Assembly: GCA_005881825.1 (NCBI GenBank)
Contig: VBEO01000135.1
Coordinates: 1 to 43,592, forward strand
Reading direction: 5' to 3'
DNA: 43,592 nucleotides
DNA from: Chloroflexota bacterium
GTDB taxonomy: Bacteria > Chloroflexota > Dormibacteria > Dormibacterales > Dormibacteraceae
Shown here one piece after another: positions 1-8,881 of the stretch (the first letter of the stretch is position 1; every line of letters starts with the position of its first letter). The translations under genes were made by a program, and so were the position numbers. The notes beneath the pieces were generated by a model, which made no database searches, was not told the origin of the DNA, and saw only the letters and a program-made list of their open reading frames with translations.

Positions 1-312
1 CTCTTGCGCCACGAAGAGCTCTGCCCAGGAGCCTTGCCGCAGCGGCACCGCGTGAGTGAGGACCTCGTCGCCAGCCCGGAACCTGGAGACGGCAGGGCCG
101 ACCGAGCGGACGACGCCGGCGGCCTCGACGCCAAGCGCCATCGGCGGTGATGCACCCACGTCCCAGCCGCCAGTCCGGACAACGTCGTCCCAATTGCCCA
201 CGCCGGCGGCGTGCACATCGAGCAGGACATCGTCCGGGCGTGACGCCGCGGGGTCGGGCAGGTCCAGTGTCCTAACGGGCCCACCAAACTCCGTGATGCC
301 CGCGCCTCTCAC
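1..312 (-). CDS. MDR-family (quinone oxidoreductase-like) dehydrogenase, N-terminal part
   Basis: This is the first 104 residues of a medium-chain dehydrogenase/reductase; the rest lies beyond the left edge. Translation shows the N-terminal GroES-like fold of zinc-independent quinone or enoyl reductases: an ITEFGGP opening, DVLLDVHAAGVGNWDD, then LGVEAAGVV and FRAGDEVLTH. The family reduces quinones or enoyl compounds with NADPH in the cytosol; the substrate here cannot be told. The GTG start overlaps the stop of the upstream ATP pyrophosphatase gene as GTGA, which points to translational coupling. The fold call is firm and the exact function open. Confidence 0.8.
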   Translation of the reverse strand, partial: MRGAGITEFGGPVRTLDLPDPAASRPDDVLLDVHAAGVGNWDDVVRTGGWDVGASPPMALGVEAAGVVRSVGPAVSRFRAGDEVLTHAVPLRQGSWAELFVAQE

Positions 313-992
313 AAATTCTCGGCTCGGGTCCCGACGTCGTAGTGCTGATCCAGGAACCAGACGCCGTCGCGAAGGACTGCGTCGCCGTCCTCCACGTGCA
401 CAGGCGAGTCGAAGAGGGGGCAGTCGATCACCAGAGTGTGGTACTCGCCGGCTTCGCCGGCGATGTCGACGGCCAGCGGTCGCAGGTCGCGGACCAGTGC
501 TTGATCAATTTCCCGACCGAGAAAATTCTTCGGGATGGTGCCGTTCTTGACCGCTATCACCTTTGCCCTGAACCCATGCCGAATGAGGTCGCCCACATAG
601 GCCTCACGCTCCAATTGCCAAAGTGGAAGAAGAGCGCTCAATTCCGCGGCGCGGCAGACCTGCTCCTCCCAGGCTCGGTTTTCGTCAAAGTTGATGTCGC
701 CAAAGACACATTCGGTGATGCCCATGCCGCGCACCTCCCGAAGAGCGTCGACGAAGGCGTCCTCGTACGTGGTCCAGCTCGTCGCCCGGACCACCAGCGC
801 AGCACCGACTCGTTGGGCCTGCGCTTCAAGGATCGAACGATGGATCCCATGCGACCGCGAGCGCTGGCCATCTTCGGTGAGCATGGTCACCAGAGCGGCA
901 GGCCGGCCACCATCCTGCAGTGTCCGGTAGAGGGCGAATGCCGAGTCTTTGCCACCGGACCACGAGCAGGCGACCGGCTTACCGGCAGTCAC
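309..992 (-). CDS. Dph6-like ATP pyrophosphatase (adenine nucleotide alpha-hydrolase fold)
   Basis: About 227 residues. The PP-loop signature SWSGGKDS lies at residues 10-17 from the chosen GTG. Further on are the family-typical GITECVFGDI and GEAGEYHTLV segments seen in diphthine-ammonia ligase relatives. Such enzymes adenylate a carboxyl or carbonyl group and pass it to ammonia. Bacteria lack diphthamide, so the substrate is unknown. The open frame extends to 1151, but that would overlap the protease gene by more than 100 bases, so the GTG at 992 is preferred; no clear ribosome-binding site decides it. It sits between the protease and an MDR oxidoreductase on the same strand. Confidence 0.75.
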   Translation of the reverse strand: MTAGKPVACSWSGGKDSAFALYRTLQDGGRPAALVTMLTEDGQRSRSHGIHRSILEAQAQRVGAALVVRATSWTTYEDAFVDALREVRGMGITECVFGDINFDENRAWEEQVCRAAELSALLPLWQLEREAYVGDLIRHGFRAKVIAVKNGTIPKNFLGREIDQALVRDLRPLAVDIAGEAGEYHTLVIDCPLFDSPVHVEDGDAVLRDGVWFLDQHYDVGTRAENL

Positions 993-1035
993 CGCCGCAC
1001 GAAACGCGCCGTTCTCAAGACGGGTGAGTGCGCTT

Positions 1036-2532
1036 CTAAGCGTCGAACGGAGCGCCGACCGGACACTTATATGAGCTGCCGACCGTCCAGCAAGCTCGGA
1101 TCTGATGCCGACCCGATCGGGCGGTGGCGGGCAAGCTGACAGTGGTGACATCCAGGTTGCCGTTCGCCTGGGTCAGAACAGAACCCAGTTGCGGCCCGTC
1201 GACACTATCGAGATAAAGCGTCACCTGTGTCGAACCCGGGAACGACACTCCCCACACAGTGACCTTGTCTTGGTTGACGTGGACGGTTAGCACGGGCGCG
1301 CTGTTCGCGTCGGCCGCCGAACCGCTCGACCCGATCTGCGTTGAAGCCGCCGGCCCACCGGTCAGGGCCCATAGGCCCACGGTTGCGGCGAGGATCGCGG
1401 CAGCGACACCTCCGATCAGTAGGCGAGTACTCGGGAGGCTCGTCCTTTGGCTCGGCCGAGCGTCAGCCGATTCGGCCAGGGATTGGCTGGGCCCCATCGA
1501 ACCGCCATAGTCGGGCGGCCGGTGGATAGCCACGCCAGGCGCGACTCGCCTCTCCACCCGACTTAGATCGAGGGCGAACACGACCATCGAAAACAGAAGG
1601 ATCGCCAGAGCTACTCCCAGCGAGCCAAGTAAGACCGGGACGGCGAACTGCTCGATGGGCGGGGGCGTGCGGTCGTGACCGGCCAGGAGTTCGCTCTGGG
1701 TGCGTGTTATGTCATCTGCAACGTAGGCATCCCAGGCCGAGGTGCGGCGGATGTGCTCAAGCGCCACGAGCTCGTCCTTGTAGCGCTTGAGGTCGCCGTC
1801 GCGCAGTGCATCTCGATAATCGGATGTCAACGCTCCCGCCTTGGCGTGGACGCCGGCGGCCGCGAGCTCGGCGCGGATGGAATCGACCGAGATGAAGTAA
1901 CCTCGGCCACCCTCGGCGCTGCCCTGGCCGTACGAGAGCACTCCCACCACGCGGCCCTGCGCGTCCAGCACCGGACCGCCGCTGTTGCCGGGGTGAACGA
2001 TGGCATCCGTGCCGAAGGCTTTGAACCCGTTGTCTGCACGGACGTCCCACACTCGGCCCGACGAATAGACGGCAGGCACCGTGGCATCGAATTGAGCGGG
2101 CTCGTCGAGGTGGGCACCACGGGGATATCCGACGATCGTCGCCACCTGCTTCACGGTGGGTTCGGCCGGCGCGAGTGTCAGCGCCGGAGCAGCAGTCATG
2201 TCAGCTTTGAGCACCGCAAGATCGCGTTTTGGAAACGGTTCATCCGACGCGATGAGCGAAGCTCGCACACCGTGCGAGACCAGGTCCGTACCTGCGTGGA
2301 CGGTGCCGGTGCCGATGTAGAACTTCGAAGCCACGCTATCGACACTTAGATGGCTGTTGACATAGCCCTGGTACCAAGCGCTAAGAGTGTCGATCTCGGC
2401 GTCGCTGGGCGAGATCCCGACCTGGCCCCGGACCCAATCCGAGAGATCCTGTCTCAGCTGTTTGATGGCCTCGGGATGTGTGTCGAAGTTGAGGATCTCA
2501 GTGAGCAGGTCACTCTTGGTCGGCGCCACCAC
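1036..2532 (-). CDS. Trypsin-like (S1/HtrA-type) membrane serine protease, catalytic and C-terminal part of a frameshifted gene
   Basis: The frame carries two members of the protease triad: Asp in RDLAVLK (about residue 104) and Ser in HPGNSGGPVLD (about 184). The third, His, is encoded just before the GTG taken as start: reading the same frame upstream gives DLVTAAHVV, the classic His motif, at about 2533-2550. This frame has no usable start further up, so the true N-terminus is in the other frame (2454-2918). After the protease domain come a TM helix at about 296-321, a second at about 371-392, and a C-terminal beta-rich domain with two cysteines, probably outside the cell. The gene is either a pseudogene or a sequencing-error split. 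Confidence 0.7.
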   Translation of the reverse strand: MVAPTKSDLLTEILNFDTHPEAIKQLRQDLSDWVRGQVGISPSDAEIDTLSAWYQGYVNSHLSVDSVASKFYIGTGTVHAGTDLVSHGVRASLIASDEPFPKRDLAVLKADMTAAPALTLAPAEPTVKQVATIVGYPRGAHLDEPAQFDATVPAVYSSGRVWDVRADNGFKAFGTDAIVHPGNSGGPVLDAQGRVVGVLSYGQGSAEGGRGYFISVDSIRAELAAAGVHAKAGALTSDYRDALRDGDLKRYKDELVALEHIRRTSAWDAYVADDITRTQSELLAGHDRTPPPIEQFAVPVLLGSLGVALAILLFSMVVFALDLSRVERRVAPGVAIHRPPDYGGSMGPSQSLAESADARPSQRTSLPSTRLLIGGVAAAILAATVGLWALTGGPAASTQIGSSGSAADANSAPVLTVHVNQDKVTVWGVSFPGSTQVTLYLDSVDGPQLGSVLTQANGNLDVTTVSLPATARSGRHQIRACWTVGSSYKCPVGAPFDA

Positions 2533-2918
2533 GTGCGCAGCCGTGACGAGATCTTCATGGCCTGCCGGTTGATGGCCGCCGTGTCGTAGGCGAGTGTCCT
2601 GTCGTAGATCATCTGCTGGAGCTGGTCGTGGAGTCGCTGCCCCGGACCAGGGGGGACCACCACGTCGGGAATCGAGAGTCCGACATCGAACTCGGCCTGA
2701 ATCAGGGTGGTTGCCGGCCGAGCTACCTCATAGGCGCGCTCCGGCGTCATCGGCGGTAGCGGTGGCTTCCGTGTTTCCCGCACGGCCACTCCGAATGTGA
2801 CATCCAAGATCACGACCAGCAGAAGTCCAGCGATCGCCAGCCGTCGGAAGACCTTGAGCATCAGTCGAAGGGTTAGCGGATTTCGCGATCGAGGAGCGCC
2901 GAAGACCCCGTCCAGCAC
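2454..2918 (-). CDS. N-terminal part of the frameshifted serine protease (signal anchor and pre-domain)
   Basis: This is the 5' piece of the protease gene. A basic start (MLKVFRR) leads into a hydrophobic anchor of about 20 residues rich in L, V and I, then an Ala/Pro-rich stretch and a predicted beta/helical lead-in (RPATTLIQAEFDVGL). The sensible sequence ends around INRQAMK at about 2560; after that the frame turns into Arg/Ser-rich nonsense while the other frame reads the protease His motif. The start may be GTG 2918 or the internal ATG at 2861, which places the anchor directly at the N-terminus. It should be read with 1036-2532 as one gene. Confidence 0.6.
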   Translation of the reverse strand: MLDGVFGAPRSRNPLTLRLMLKVFRRLAIAGLLLVVILDVTFGVAVRETRKPPLPPMTPERAYEVARPATTLIQAEFDVGLSIPDVVVPPGPGQRLHDQLQQMIYDRTLAYDTAAINRQAMKISSRLRTWWRRPRVTCSLRSSTSTHIPRPSNS

Positions 2919-3034
2919 TCGGCGAGGACGCCGGTCGTCAGCCTGTCCAGCACAGTCCTAACAGGATGTGGGAACAGCTCATCAAATCTCAACGTCGCCA
3001 AGAGGCTGTCCTGCCTTGGCTTGCTCGCAATCTC

Positions 3035-5608
3035 CTAGGACAGGATCTCGACGTAACCGTCCGTCCCGTGCACGCGGATCCGCTGCCCATCCCGGATGAG
3101 CCGGGTGGCATCTTCCACCCCCACGACGGCCGGTAAGCCGTACTCCCGCGCGATGACCGCGCCGTGGGTCATCAGACCGCCCACCTCTGTAACCAGGCCC
3201 TTGATCGTGACGAACAGGGGCGTCCAGCTGGGGTCCGTGTAGGCGGTGACCAGAATGTCGCCCGCTTCAAGGTCGGCCTCCGCCATGTCCAGGACCACAC
3301 GGGCCGGCCCCTCGATGGTCCCCGCGGAGACCGGCAGGCCGGCCAGGGCGCCGGCGGGCAGATCGTCGCGTCGGTAAGCCCCGGCGACCACCTCGCCGTC
3401 CGACGTGAGCACTCGCGGCGGCGTAAGCGCTTGATGCGAGCTGAACGCGTCCTTGCGCCGGCGGAGGAGCTGGTCATCCACCTGCTTCGTGCGCGCGACG
3501 TCGTGGAGCTCCTGGAAAGTGAGGTAGAAGATGTCTTCTTCCTCGCTAAGCACGCGGGCCTGGACCAGGCGTTCGGCCTCCTCCAGCAAGGCCTGCTTGT
3601 AAACGAAGTAGCGGCTGATCATGCCGTACTTCGGATACTCCCGGTACCCGATGAAATTCCGGACGCGGTCGATCATCCGCTTGGTCTGTTCGGCCCTCTG
3701 TTCCCCGTCCGGTAAGGCCCGCAAACGCTCGAGCACTTCCTGTTCCTTCGTCCACGCTTCTTGCTGCCCTTGCTCGAAGCGCTGGCGGCCGGCGCCCGGC
3801 TCGAAGTTCTTGACGTTGCCGAGGATCAAGGGCACCAGCGTGCTGGGGCGCTCGCTCCAACGCGGCCTCGTGATGTCGATCTCGCCGGCGCAGCGCATGC
3901 CGTACTTGTCGAGGAAGGCCCGGATGGCGTCCCTCGCCTCCGTCCCGCCAGCAACCTTGACCAGCTGTTCCAGGAAATCCTCGCCCTCGACCTGTTGCAG
4001 AAAGGCCACCACCTCCGGGTACGGGCGGATCACATCCGCGACCTCCAGGAGCGCGAGGCCCATCTCCGACGTGACGTTGTGGGGGACGGACTTCGTGAGC
4101 GTGTCGGCCGCGTTCTTCTCGCCCAGCCAAGCCTGCAGGTGCTCGTTCAGCCACCACGTGGCCTGCATCGCGCCCATGAACACCTGATGGCTTTGGCGAT
4201 CGAACAAGATCCGCCTCAGCTCCTGAAGGTCCTCCAGGATGAAGTCGAACAGCGCCACTCCTGATTGCGTCTGGATGTCGCGCTTCAAGGCGGCGATGGA
4301 GGCCTGGGTACGTGCGATCAGCTCGGGGACGATCGCTGGATCCATCTCGATGGGCGCCGGTGCGCCGGCGGCCGGCGGCGGGGCCGGAATCTCGTCTGAG
4401 AGGGACGGGATGAAGTCGTCGCGCTCGAGGATGGTCTGAAGTGCGTCCCTGATCAGCGGGTCGGATTTCCCCGCGACCTCCAGGAGAGCGGCGCGGCTCG
4501 CCGGCGAGGCCAGCTCTTTGGTCACATCGACGAAGAGCCTTCCGCCCGCCTCGTACATCGGCCGGCCCGCTGTGAGCTGCCACATGGAGATCCCCAGGGG
4601 TTTCATCGCGTCGGTGAACATCTGCTGATGACCGACCGAGAGGTAGACGTGGTTCTCCCGGTCGCCGACCTCTGGGATTGGGAACAGCGTCGTGATCGGC
4701 CGGCTCTGGACGATGTAGAAGTCGTCGTCGACCAGGCACCATTCGATGTCCTGCGGCCAGCCGAAGTGCGCCTCGATACGCGGTCCCAGCTGCGTGAGCC
4801 GCACGACCTGCGCATCTGTCAGCGCCGCCTGCTGCTTGGTGGCGACCGCCCTGGCGACGATCTCGCCGTCGCGCACCGTGAAGACGTCCGGTTTCACGCG
4901 GCCTGAGACGAGGGCCTCGCCGAGACCGAAGGTGGCCTCCACGGAGGCGAGCTTTCGGTTGGACGTGAGGGGGTCGGCCGTGAACAGAATGCCGGCCGCC
5001 TGCGGGACGACCATTCGCTGGACGACCACGGCCATCTGGACCCGCCGATGGTCGATGCCGTTCCGCAGGCGGTAGGTCACGGCCCGCTCGGTGAAGAGCG
5101 ATGCCCAGCACAGGCTGATGCGCTGGAGGGTCGCCGTCGGCCCCACGACGTCGAGGTAGCTGTCGTGCTGGCCTGCGAAGGAGGTCGTCGGCGAGTCCTC
5201 CGCCGTCGCGCTCGATCTGACGGCGTAAGCGGCCTTCTCGCCCAGCCGGGCGAGCTCGCGGGTGATGGCCGCAGCCACGTCCTCGGGAATCGCGACGCCT
5301 TCGAGGGTCCGGCGGATCTCGGCGCTGAGCGTGCGGATCGCCACCCGGTCGTCCGGGTTCAAGTCAGACAGCCGATCGAGCCGTTCGTCGATCGACGGCG
5401 CTTCCGCCATGATCCGCCGGTAGGCGGCCGTCGTCACGCAGAAGCCCGCCGGCACGCGGATGCCTTCGATCCGCGAAAGCTCCCCCAGGTGCGCGCCCTT
5501 GCCGCCGACGGCCGCGACCTGCGCCTGGTCGATCTCCCCGAAACCCAGCACGTAGCCGCCGGTCCGCCGACCTTTCCCTTCAGCCCGCCGGGACGGTGCT
5601 CTGCCCAT
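3035..5608 (-). CDS. rph: Rifampicin phosphotransferase (rifamycin-inactivating, PEP-synthase-like)
   Basis: 857 residues, the usual length for Rph. These enzymes use ATP to phosphorylate a hydroxyl of the rifamycin ansa bridge, giving AMP and phosphate. Three domains are visible: an ATP-grasp-type nucleotide-binding domain (GGKGAHLGELSRIEG near residue 35; YAVRSSATAEDSPTTSFAGQ), a central rifamycin-binding domain opening with VYLSVGHQQMFTDAMKPLG, and a C-terminal swivelling His domain with GGLMTHGAVIAREYGLPAVV, where His is about residue 815. PEP synthase lacks the SVGHQQMFTDAMK signature, so Rph is preferred. The gene is divergent from a beta-lactamase-fold gene across an 87-base gap. AAGGA lies about 12 bases before the ATG. 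Confidence 0.9.
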   Translation of the reverse strand: MGRAPSRRAEGKGRRTGGYVLGFGEIDQAQVAAVGGKGAHLGELSRIEGIRVPAGFCVTTAAYRRIMAEAPSIDERLDRLSDLNPDDRVAIRTLSAEIRRTLEGVAIPEDVAAAITRELARLGEKAAYAVRSSATAEDSPTTSFAGQHDSYLDVVGPTATLQRISLCWASLFTERAVTYRLRNGIDHRRVQMAVVVQRMVVPQAAGILFTADPLTSNRKLASVEATFGLGEALVSGRVKPDVFTVRDGEIVARAVATKQQAALTDAQVVRLTQLGPRIEAHFGWPQDIEWCLVDDDFYIVQSRPITTLFPIPEVGDRENHVYLSVGHQQMFTDAMKPLGISMWQLTAGRPMYEAGGRLFVDVTKELASPASRAALLEVAGKSDPLIRDALQTILERDDFIPSLSDEIPAPPPAAGAPAPIEMDPAIVPELIARTQASIAALKRDIQTQSGVALFDFILEDLQELRRILFDRQSHQVFMGAMQATWWLNEHLQAWLGEKNAADTLTKSVPHNVTSEMGLALLEVADVIRPYPEVVAFLQQVEGEDFLEQLVKVAGGTEARDAIRAFLDKYGMRCAGEIDITRPRWSERPSTLVPLILGNVKNFEPGAGRQRFEQGQQEAWTKEQEVLERLRALPDGEQRAEQTKRMIDRVRNFIGYREYPKYGMISRYFVYKQALLEEAERLVQARVLSEEEDIFYLTFQELHDVARTKQVDDQLLRRRKDAFSSHQALTPPRVLTSDGEVVAGAYRRDDLPAGALAGLPVSAGTIEGPARVVLDMAEADLEAGDILVTAYTDPSWTPLFVTIKGLVTEVGGLMTHGAVIAREYGLPAVVGVEDATRLIRDGQRIRVHGTDGYVEILS

Positions 5609-5695
5609 CTCTTTACGGATCCTTGCCCGCTTCGCCGGAACCTCGGGTCACCCTGATCGGCGGGGCTTTACCGTGGCTGCATCCTCCCTGGTCGT
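5609..5695. promoter_or_regulatory. Divergent promoter region between rph and the beta-lactamase-like gene
   Basis: Both genes are transcribed outward from these 87 bases, so both promoters should lie here or in the first codons. No convincing -35/-10 pair could be assigned by eye. A GGGGCTT heptamer at 5662-5668 resembles one arm of the rifamycin-associated element known from actinomycetes, but the second arm is absent. Confidence 0.35.
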
Positions 5696-6616
5696 ATGAG
5701 CTTGCGCGTTCGCCGCCGACGTCATGGTTGGTTCGGCTTCATGATCGCGGCCATCGTTGCCCTGGTCGGGGTGGGCCTGCTCACCGCGACCATAGCGGCG
5801 ATCCGCGTGCCCATTGCGCCAGACGTCACTCAATTCCGTCTGGCCCCGGCCGAGGCCGGCGCGGTTCGTGACCCGGCTCCGCTGCTGGCGCAGGTATCCC
5901 AGCTGGCAAGCGCAAGCGGGGCGACGGTCGGCATGGTAGTGACCGATCTCAACGTGACCCAACCCGCTCCTGTGAGGTTCAGCGGCGATACTCCTTTTCC
6001 CGCCGCCAGCACTTACAAGCTGCCGCTGTTGATGGCCGACGCCGAGCTCATCGCGTCGGGCAGCTGGAAGGCCTCTGACCGCATCTGCTTCCAGGATGAG
6101 GAACACGAGGACGGCTGGTTCGATGACTACGAAGACGGAAGCTGCTTCACGCGGCAGGCGCTTGCGGAAAGAGCCGGCATCTATTCCGACAACACCGCCG
6201 GCCACATGCTGGCGACAAATCTCGGCGGGGGCACCGTCCTCAACGATTATGCGAGGCAGCGGGGAGCCAAAACCTCGGCTTTCTTTGCTCCCAATGAAAC
6301 GACCGCTTCCGACCTGGCGGCGCTCATGGCGACCGAGGCCACGGGCCGTGCGGGTGGCGCCTCCGCTCAGCGCTGGCTGTATCCGCTCCTAACCCACTCC
6401 GAATTCGAGGAGGGACTGCCGGCCGGCGTCCCGAATGGGGTGACCGTGACGCACAAGATCGGCGACGTCGATCAGACCGTCAATGACGTCGGCTTGATCA
6501 GCGGCCAGGGCAAGAAGTACGTCCTGGCAGTCATGACCATCGGCCTTGGCGGCGAGGCTGCGTGGCGGCTGGTCGCTGCGATCTCGCAGGCCGTCTGGCA
6601 GTACGAAAGCAGCTAA
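5696..6616 (+). CDS. Class A beta-lactamase-fold serine hydrolase, membrane-anchored
   Basis: 306 residues with a basic N-terminus and one TM anchor (about 13-36), so the domain is exported. The penicillin-recognising motifs are present: STYK at 105-108 (nucleophile Ser105), SDN at 164-166, and KIG at 254-256 in place of KTG. No Glu is seen where class A enzymes carry the deacylating Glu166: the segment before the ETTASDLAALM helix reads KTSAFFAPN. It may therefore be a weak lactamase, a slow acyl-enzyme former or a PBP-like protein rather than a classical resistance enzyme. Four Cys/acid-rich residues around 131-150 are unusual. Its divergence from rph suggests a shared antibiotic-response theme, which is an inference. 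Confidence 0.75.
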   Translation: MSLRVRRRRHGWFGFMIAAIVALVGVGLLTATIAAIRVPIAPDVTQFRLAPAEAGAVRDPAPLLAQVSQLASASGATVGMVVTDLNVTQPAPVRFSGDTPFPAASTYKLPLLMADAELIASGSWKASDRICFQDEEHEDGWFDDYEDGSCFTRQALAERAGIYSDNTAGHMLATNLGGGTVLNDYARQRGAKTSAFFAPNETTASDLAALMATEATGRAGGASAQRWLYPLLTHSEFEEGLPAGVPNGVTVTHKIGDVDQTVNDVGLISGQGKKYVLAVMTIGLGGEAAWRLVAAISQAVWQYESS

Positions 6617-6728
6617 GGGGTCAGCGGCTCCGCATAACGGTCAAGGAGACGACGGTTTTCTTCAAAGGGAGCCATCACACTCTTCATCTGAGCTGGAGGG
6701 CCGCACCCATGAGACGACAATCAGCAAC

Positions 6729-8441
6729 TTGGACCTGATCGAGATCATCCGCTCGTCTGTGATCGGCGAGGACGAGGCGGTCCTCGGCCCCTTCGGGCCT
6801 CGCCGGGTGACCTACGCCGACTACACGGCCTCCGGCCGCGCGCTGACGTTCATCGAGGACTTCATCCGCGAGGTGGTGCTCCCGCTCTACGCGAACACGC
6901 ACACGGAGTCATCCGGCACCGGCCTCCAGACGACGCGATTCCGGGAGGAGGCGCGGCAGATCATCAAGGCGGCGCTGGGGGCCGGCGAGGAGCACGCGGT
7001 CATCTTTGTCGGCTCCGGCTCGACGGCGGCGATCAACCGCCTGGTCGACGTCCTGAACCTGCGGCTGCCGGCGGACCTCGACGGTCGTTACCACCTCTCC
7101 TCGGTGATCCCGGCCGGCGAGCGACCGGTCGTTTTCATCGGCCCCTATGAGCACCACTCAAACGAGCTGCCCTGGCGGGAATCGATCGCCGACCTGATCG
7201 TCATCCACGAGGATCACGACGGCCATATCGACCAGGCTCACCTCGAACAGGAGCTCATCCGCCACCGCGACCGCCCGCTCAAAATCGGCAGCTTCTCGGC
7301 CGCCTCCAACGTGACTGGCATCATCAGCGACTGGCAAGCGATCTCGGTGCTCCTGCATCGTCACGGCGCGCTTTCCTTCTGGGACTTCGCCGCCGCCGCC
7401 CCCTATACCGACATCAGGATGGGTTCGGCCGCCCAAGGGCCGGACGAGCCCTACCTCGACGCCGTTTTCATCTCGCCGCACAAGTTCATAGGCGGCCCAG
7501 GCACGCCGGGGGTGCTGGCCGCTCGCAGAGAGCTCTTCCACAACCGCGTGCCGGGGATGCCGGGCGGCGGCACGGTCGCTTATGTCAATCCTTCGGAGCA
7601 CCACTACCTGACTGAGATCGAGCATCGCGAGGAGGGCGGCACGCCGGCGATCGTGGAGTCGATCCGGGCGGGTCTCGTCTTCCAGCTGAAGCAGGCCGTC
7701 GGCGCGGCCGAGATCCGCCGCCGCGAGGAGTCTTTGATCCGGCGCGCGATGGAGCGCTGGCGCCGCAATCCCGGCCTGGAGATCCTCGGCAACCCTGACC
7801 TCGACCGGCTCTCCATCGTCTCTTTTGTCGTGCGGCACGAGGGTCGCTACGTGCATCACAACTTTGTCGTCGCCCTACTCAACGACCTCTTTGGCATCCA
7901 GTCGAGGGGCGGCTGCTCCTGCGCCGGCCCCTATGGCCACCGGCTGCTCGGGATCGACCTCGAGAAGTCCCACGAGTTCGAGCGCGAGATCAGCCGCGGC
8001 TGCGAGGGCATCAAGCCGGGCTGGGTGCGCGTCAACTTCAACTACTTCATCTCCGAATCGACCTTCGAGTTCATCCTCGACGCGGTGGACCTGGTCGCGG
8101 CCGAGGGCTGGAAGCTCCTGCCGGAGTACCGCTTCGATCCCGGTAGCGGACTTTGGAGCCACCGCGCCGGACCGGCGGAGCCGCCGCTCAGTCTCGGCGA
8201 CCTCAGCTATTCGGAAGGCACGCCGAAATCAGCGCATCGTCACCGGGAGCCGGAGGCGGCGATGGCCGGCTACCTGGAGGCGGCCCGGGGGATCCTGCGT
8301 GCCGCACATTGGCGCGCGGAGCGGGTTCAGTTCAATGAGGACTTCGAGCACCTGCGCTGGTTCTGGCTTCCGCACGAAGTGGCGAGCGGCCTAGAACTCC
8401 CCCCAGACCCCGCCCCGCCGATAGCCCTTCAGCAGGGCTAG
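6729..8441 (+). CDS. Class V aminotransferase / cysteine-desulfurase-like PLP enzyme
   Basis: About 570 residues. Class V features are clear: TYADYTASGR near the start, THTESSGTG, FVGSGSTAAINRL, EHHSNELPWRES, and the PLP lysine motif ISPHKFIGGPGTPGV. A cysteine-rich RGGCSCAGPYGH segment sits where desulfurases carry the catalytic cysteine loop. The substrate is unknown. The start is uncertain: TTG 6729 is the only in-frame start clear of the upstream gene. A good GGAGG followed by an ATG at 6709 lies one base out of frame and stops after nine codons. The 3' end overlaps the opposite-strand membrane gene by 51 bases. Confidence 0.8.
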   Translation: MDLIEIIRSSVIGEDEAVLGPFGPRRVTYADYTASGRALTFIEDFIREVVLPLYANTHTESSGTGLQTTRFREEARQIIKAALGAGEEHAVIFVGSGSTAAINRLVDVLNLRLPADLDGRYHLSSVIPAGERPVVFIGPYEHHSNELPWRESIADLIVIHEDHDGHIDQAHLEQELIRHRDRPLKIGSFSAASNVTGIISDWQAISVLLHRHGALSFWDFAAAAPYTDIRMGSAAQGPDEPYLDAVFISPHKFIGGPGTPGVLAARRELFHNRVPGMPGGGTVAYVNPSEHHYLTEIEHREEGGTPAIVESIRAGLVFQLKQAVGAAEIRRREESLIRRAMERWRRNPGLEILGNPDLDRLSIVSFVVRHEGRYVHHNFVVALLNDLFGIQSRGGCSCAGPYGHRLLGIDLEKSHEFEREISRGCEGIKPGWVRVNFNYFISESTFEFILDAVDLVAAEGWKLLPEYRFDPGSGLWSHRAGPAEPPLSLGDLSYSEGTPKSAHRHREPEAAMAGYLEAARGILRAAHWRAERVQFNEDFEHLRWFWLPHEVASGLELPPDPAPPIALQQG

Positions 8442-8816
8442 GCCGATCAGGAACTGGATCATCCCCACGACCGCCTGAAACCAGGAGTACCAACCAGGGC
8501 CGGTGGCCGGGAGAACTCCTCGGGCCTCGAGTAACGCCGCAGGCACGCGCAGGACGCCTGCGAGGAACGCGACGACGATCAGCCAGAACATCCAACGCCA
8601 GCGCCGGACGACGCCGACGGCGAGCAAACAAAGAAGTGCGAGGAGGGGCGCCAGGAGAGCGAGTCCGAGCAGTGGCGAGGCGGTCGCGGGGAGCTTGAGC
8701 GTGCCCGTGTAGACGCCGGGCGCGATGACGAGGACGACCACCAGGGCAGCGACGGCCGCTGCGATGAAGGCAAGTACCAACAGCTGACTGCGGTTGAGCC
8801 CGGCTGGCGATTTCAC
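8391..8816 (-). CDS. Small four-TM membrane protein
   Basis: 141 residues with four hydrophobic helices (about 12-34, 45-67, 72-94 and 112-130), a basic loop VVRRWRWMF and a Gly/Arg-rich tail. No known motif was recognised. It starts at GTG 8816, divergent from the MFS gene at 8882, and ends inside the 3' end of the aminotransferase gene. Function unknown; the coding call rests on the hydrophobic pattern and on the neighbours leaving exactly this space. Confidence 0.65.
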   Translation of the reverse strand: MKSPAGLNRSQLLVLAFIAAAVAALVVVLVIAPGVYTGTLKLPATASPLLGLALLAPLLALLCLLAVGVVRRWRWMFWLIVVAFLAGVLRVPAALLEARGVLPATGPGWYSWFQAVVGMIQFLIGLALLKGYRRGGVWGEF

Positions 8817-8881
8817 TGACTCGCCACTATCTCGGTATGACCGGCTGAGGGGTCCCGCTGGAGTTCGCTACGGTTGGCCGG

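Noticed and set aside
2454..2570. Programmed ribosomal frameshift in the protease gene
   Set aside because: No slippery run or following strong hairpin was seen at the frame switch; a mutation or read error is simpler.
5662..5680. Rifamycin-associated element upstream of rph
   Set aside because: Only GGGGCTT of one arm matches what I recall of the element; the remaining bases fit poorly and there is no second arm, so I do not call it.
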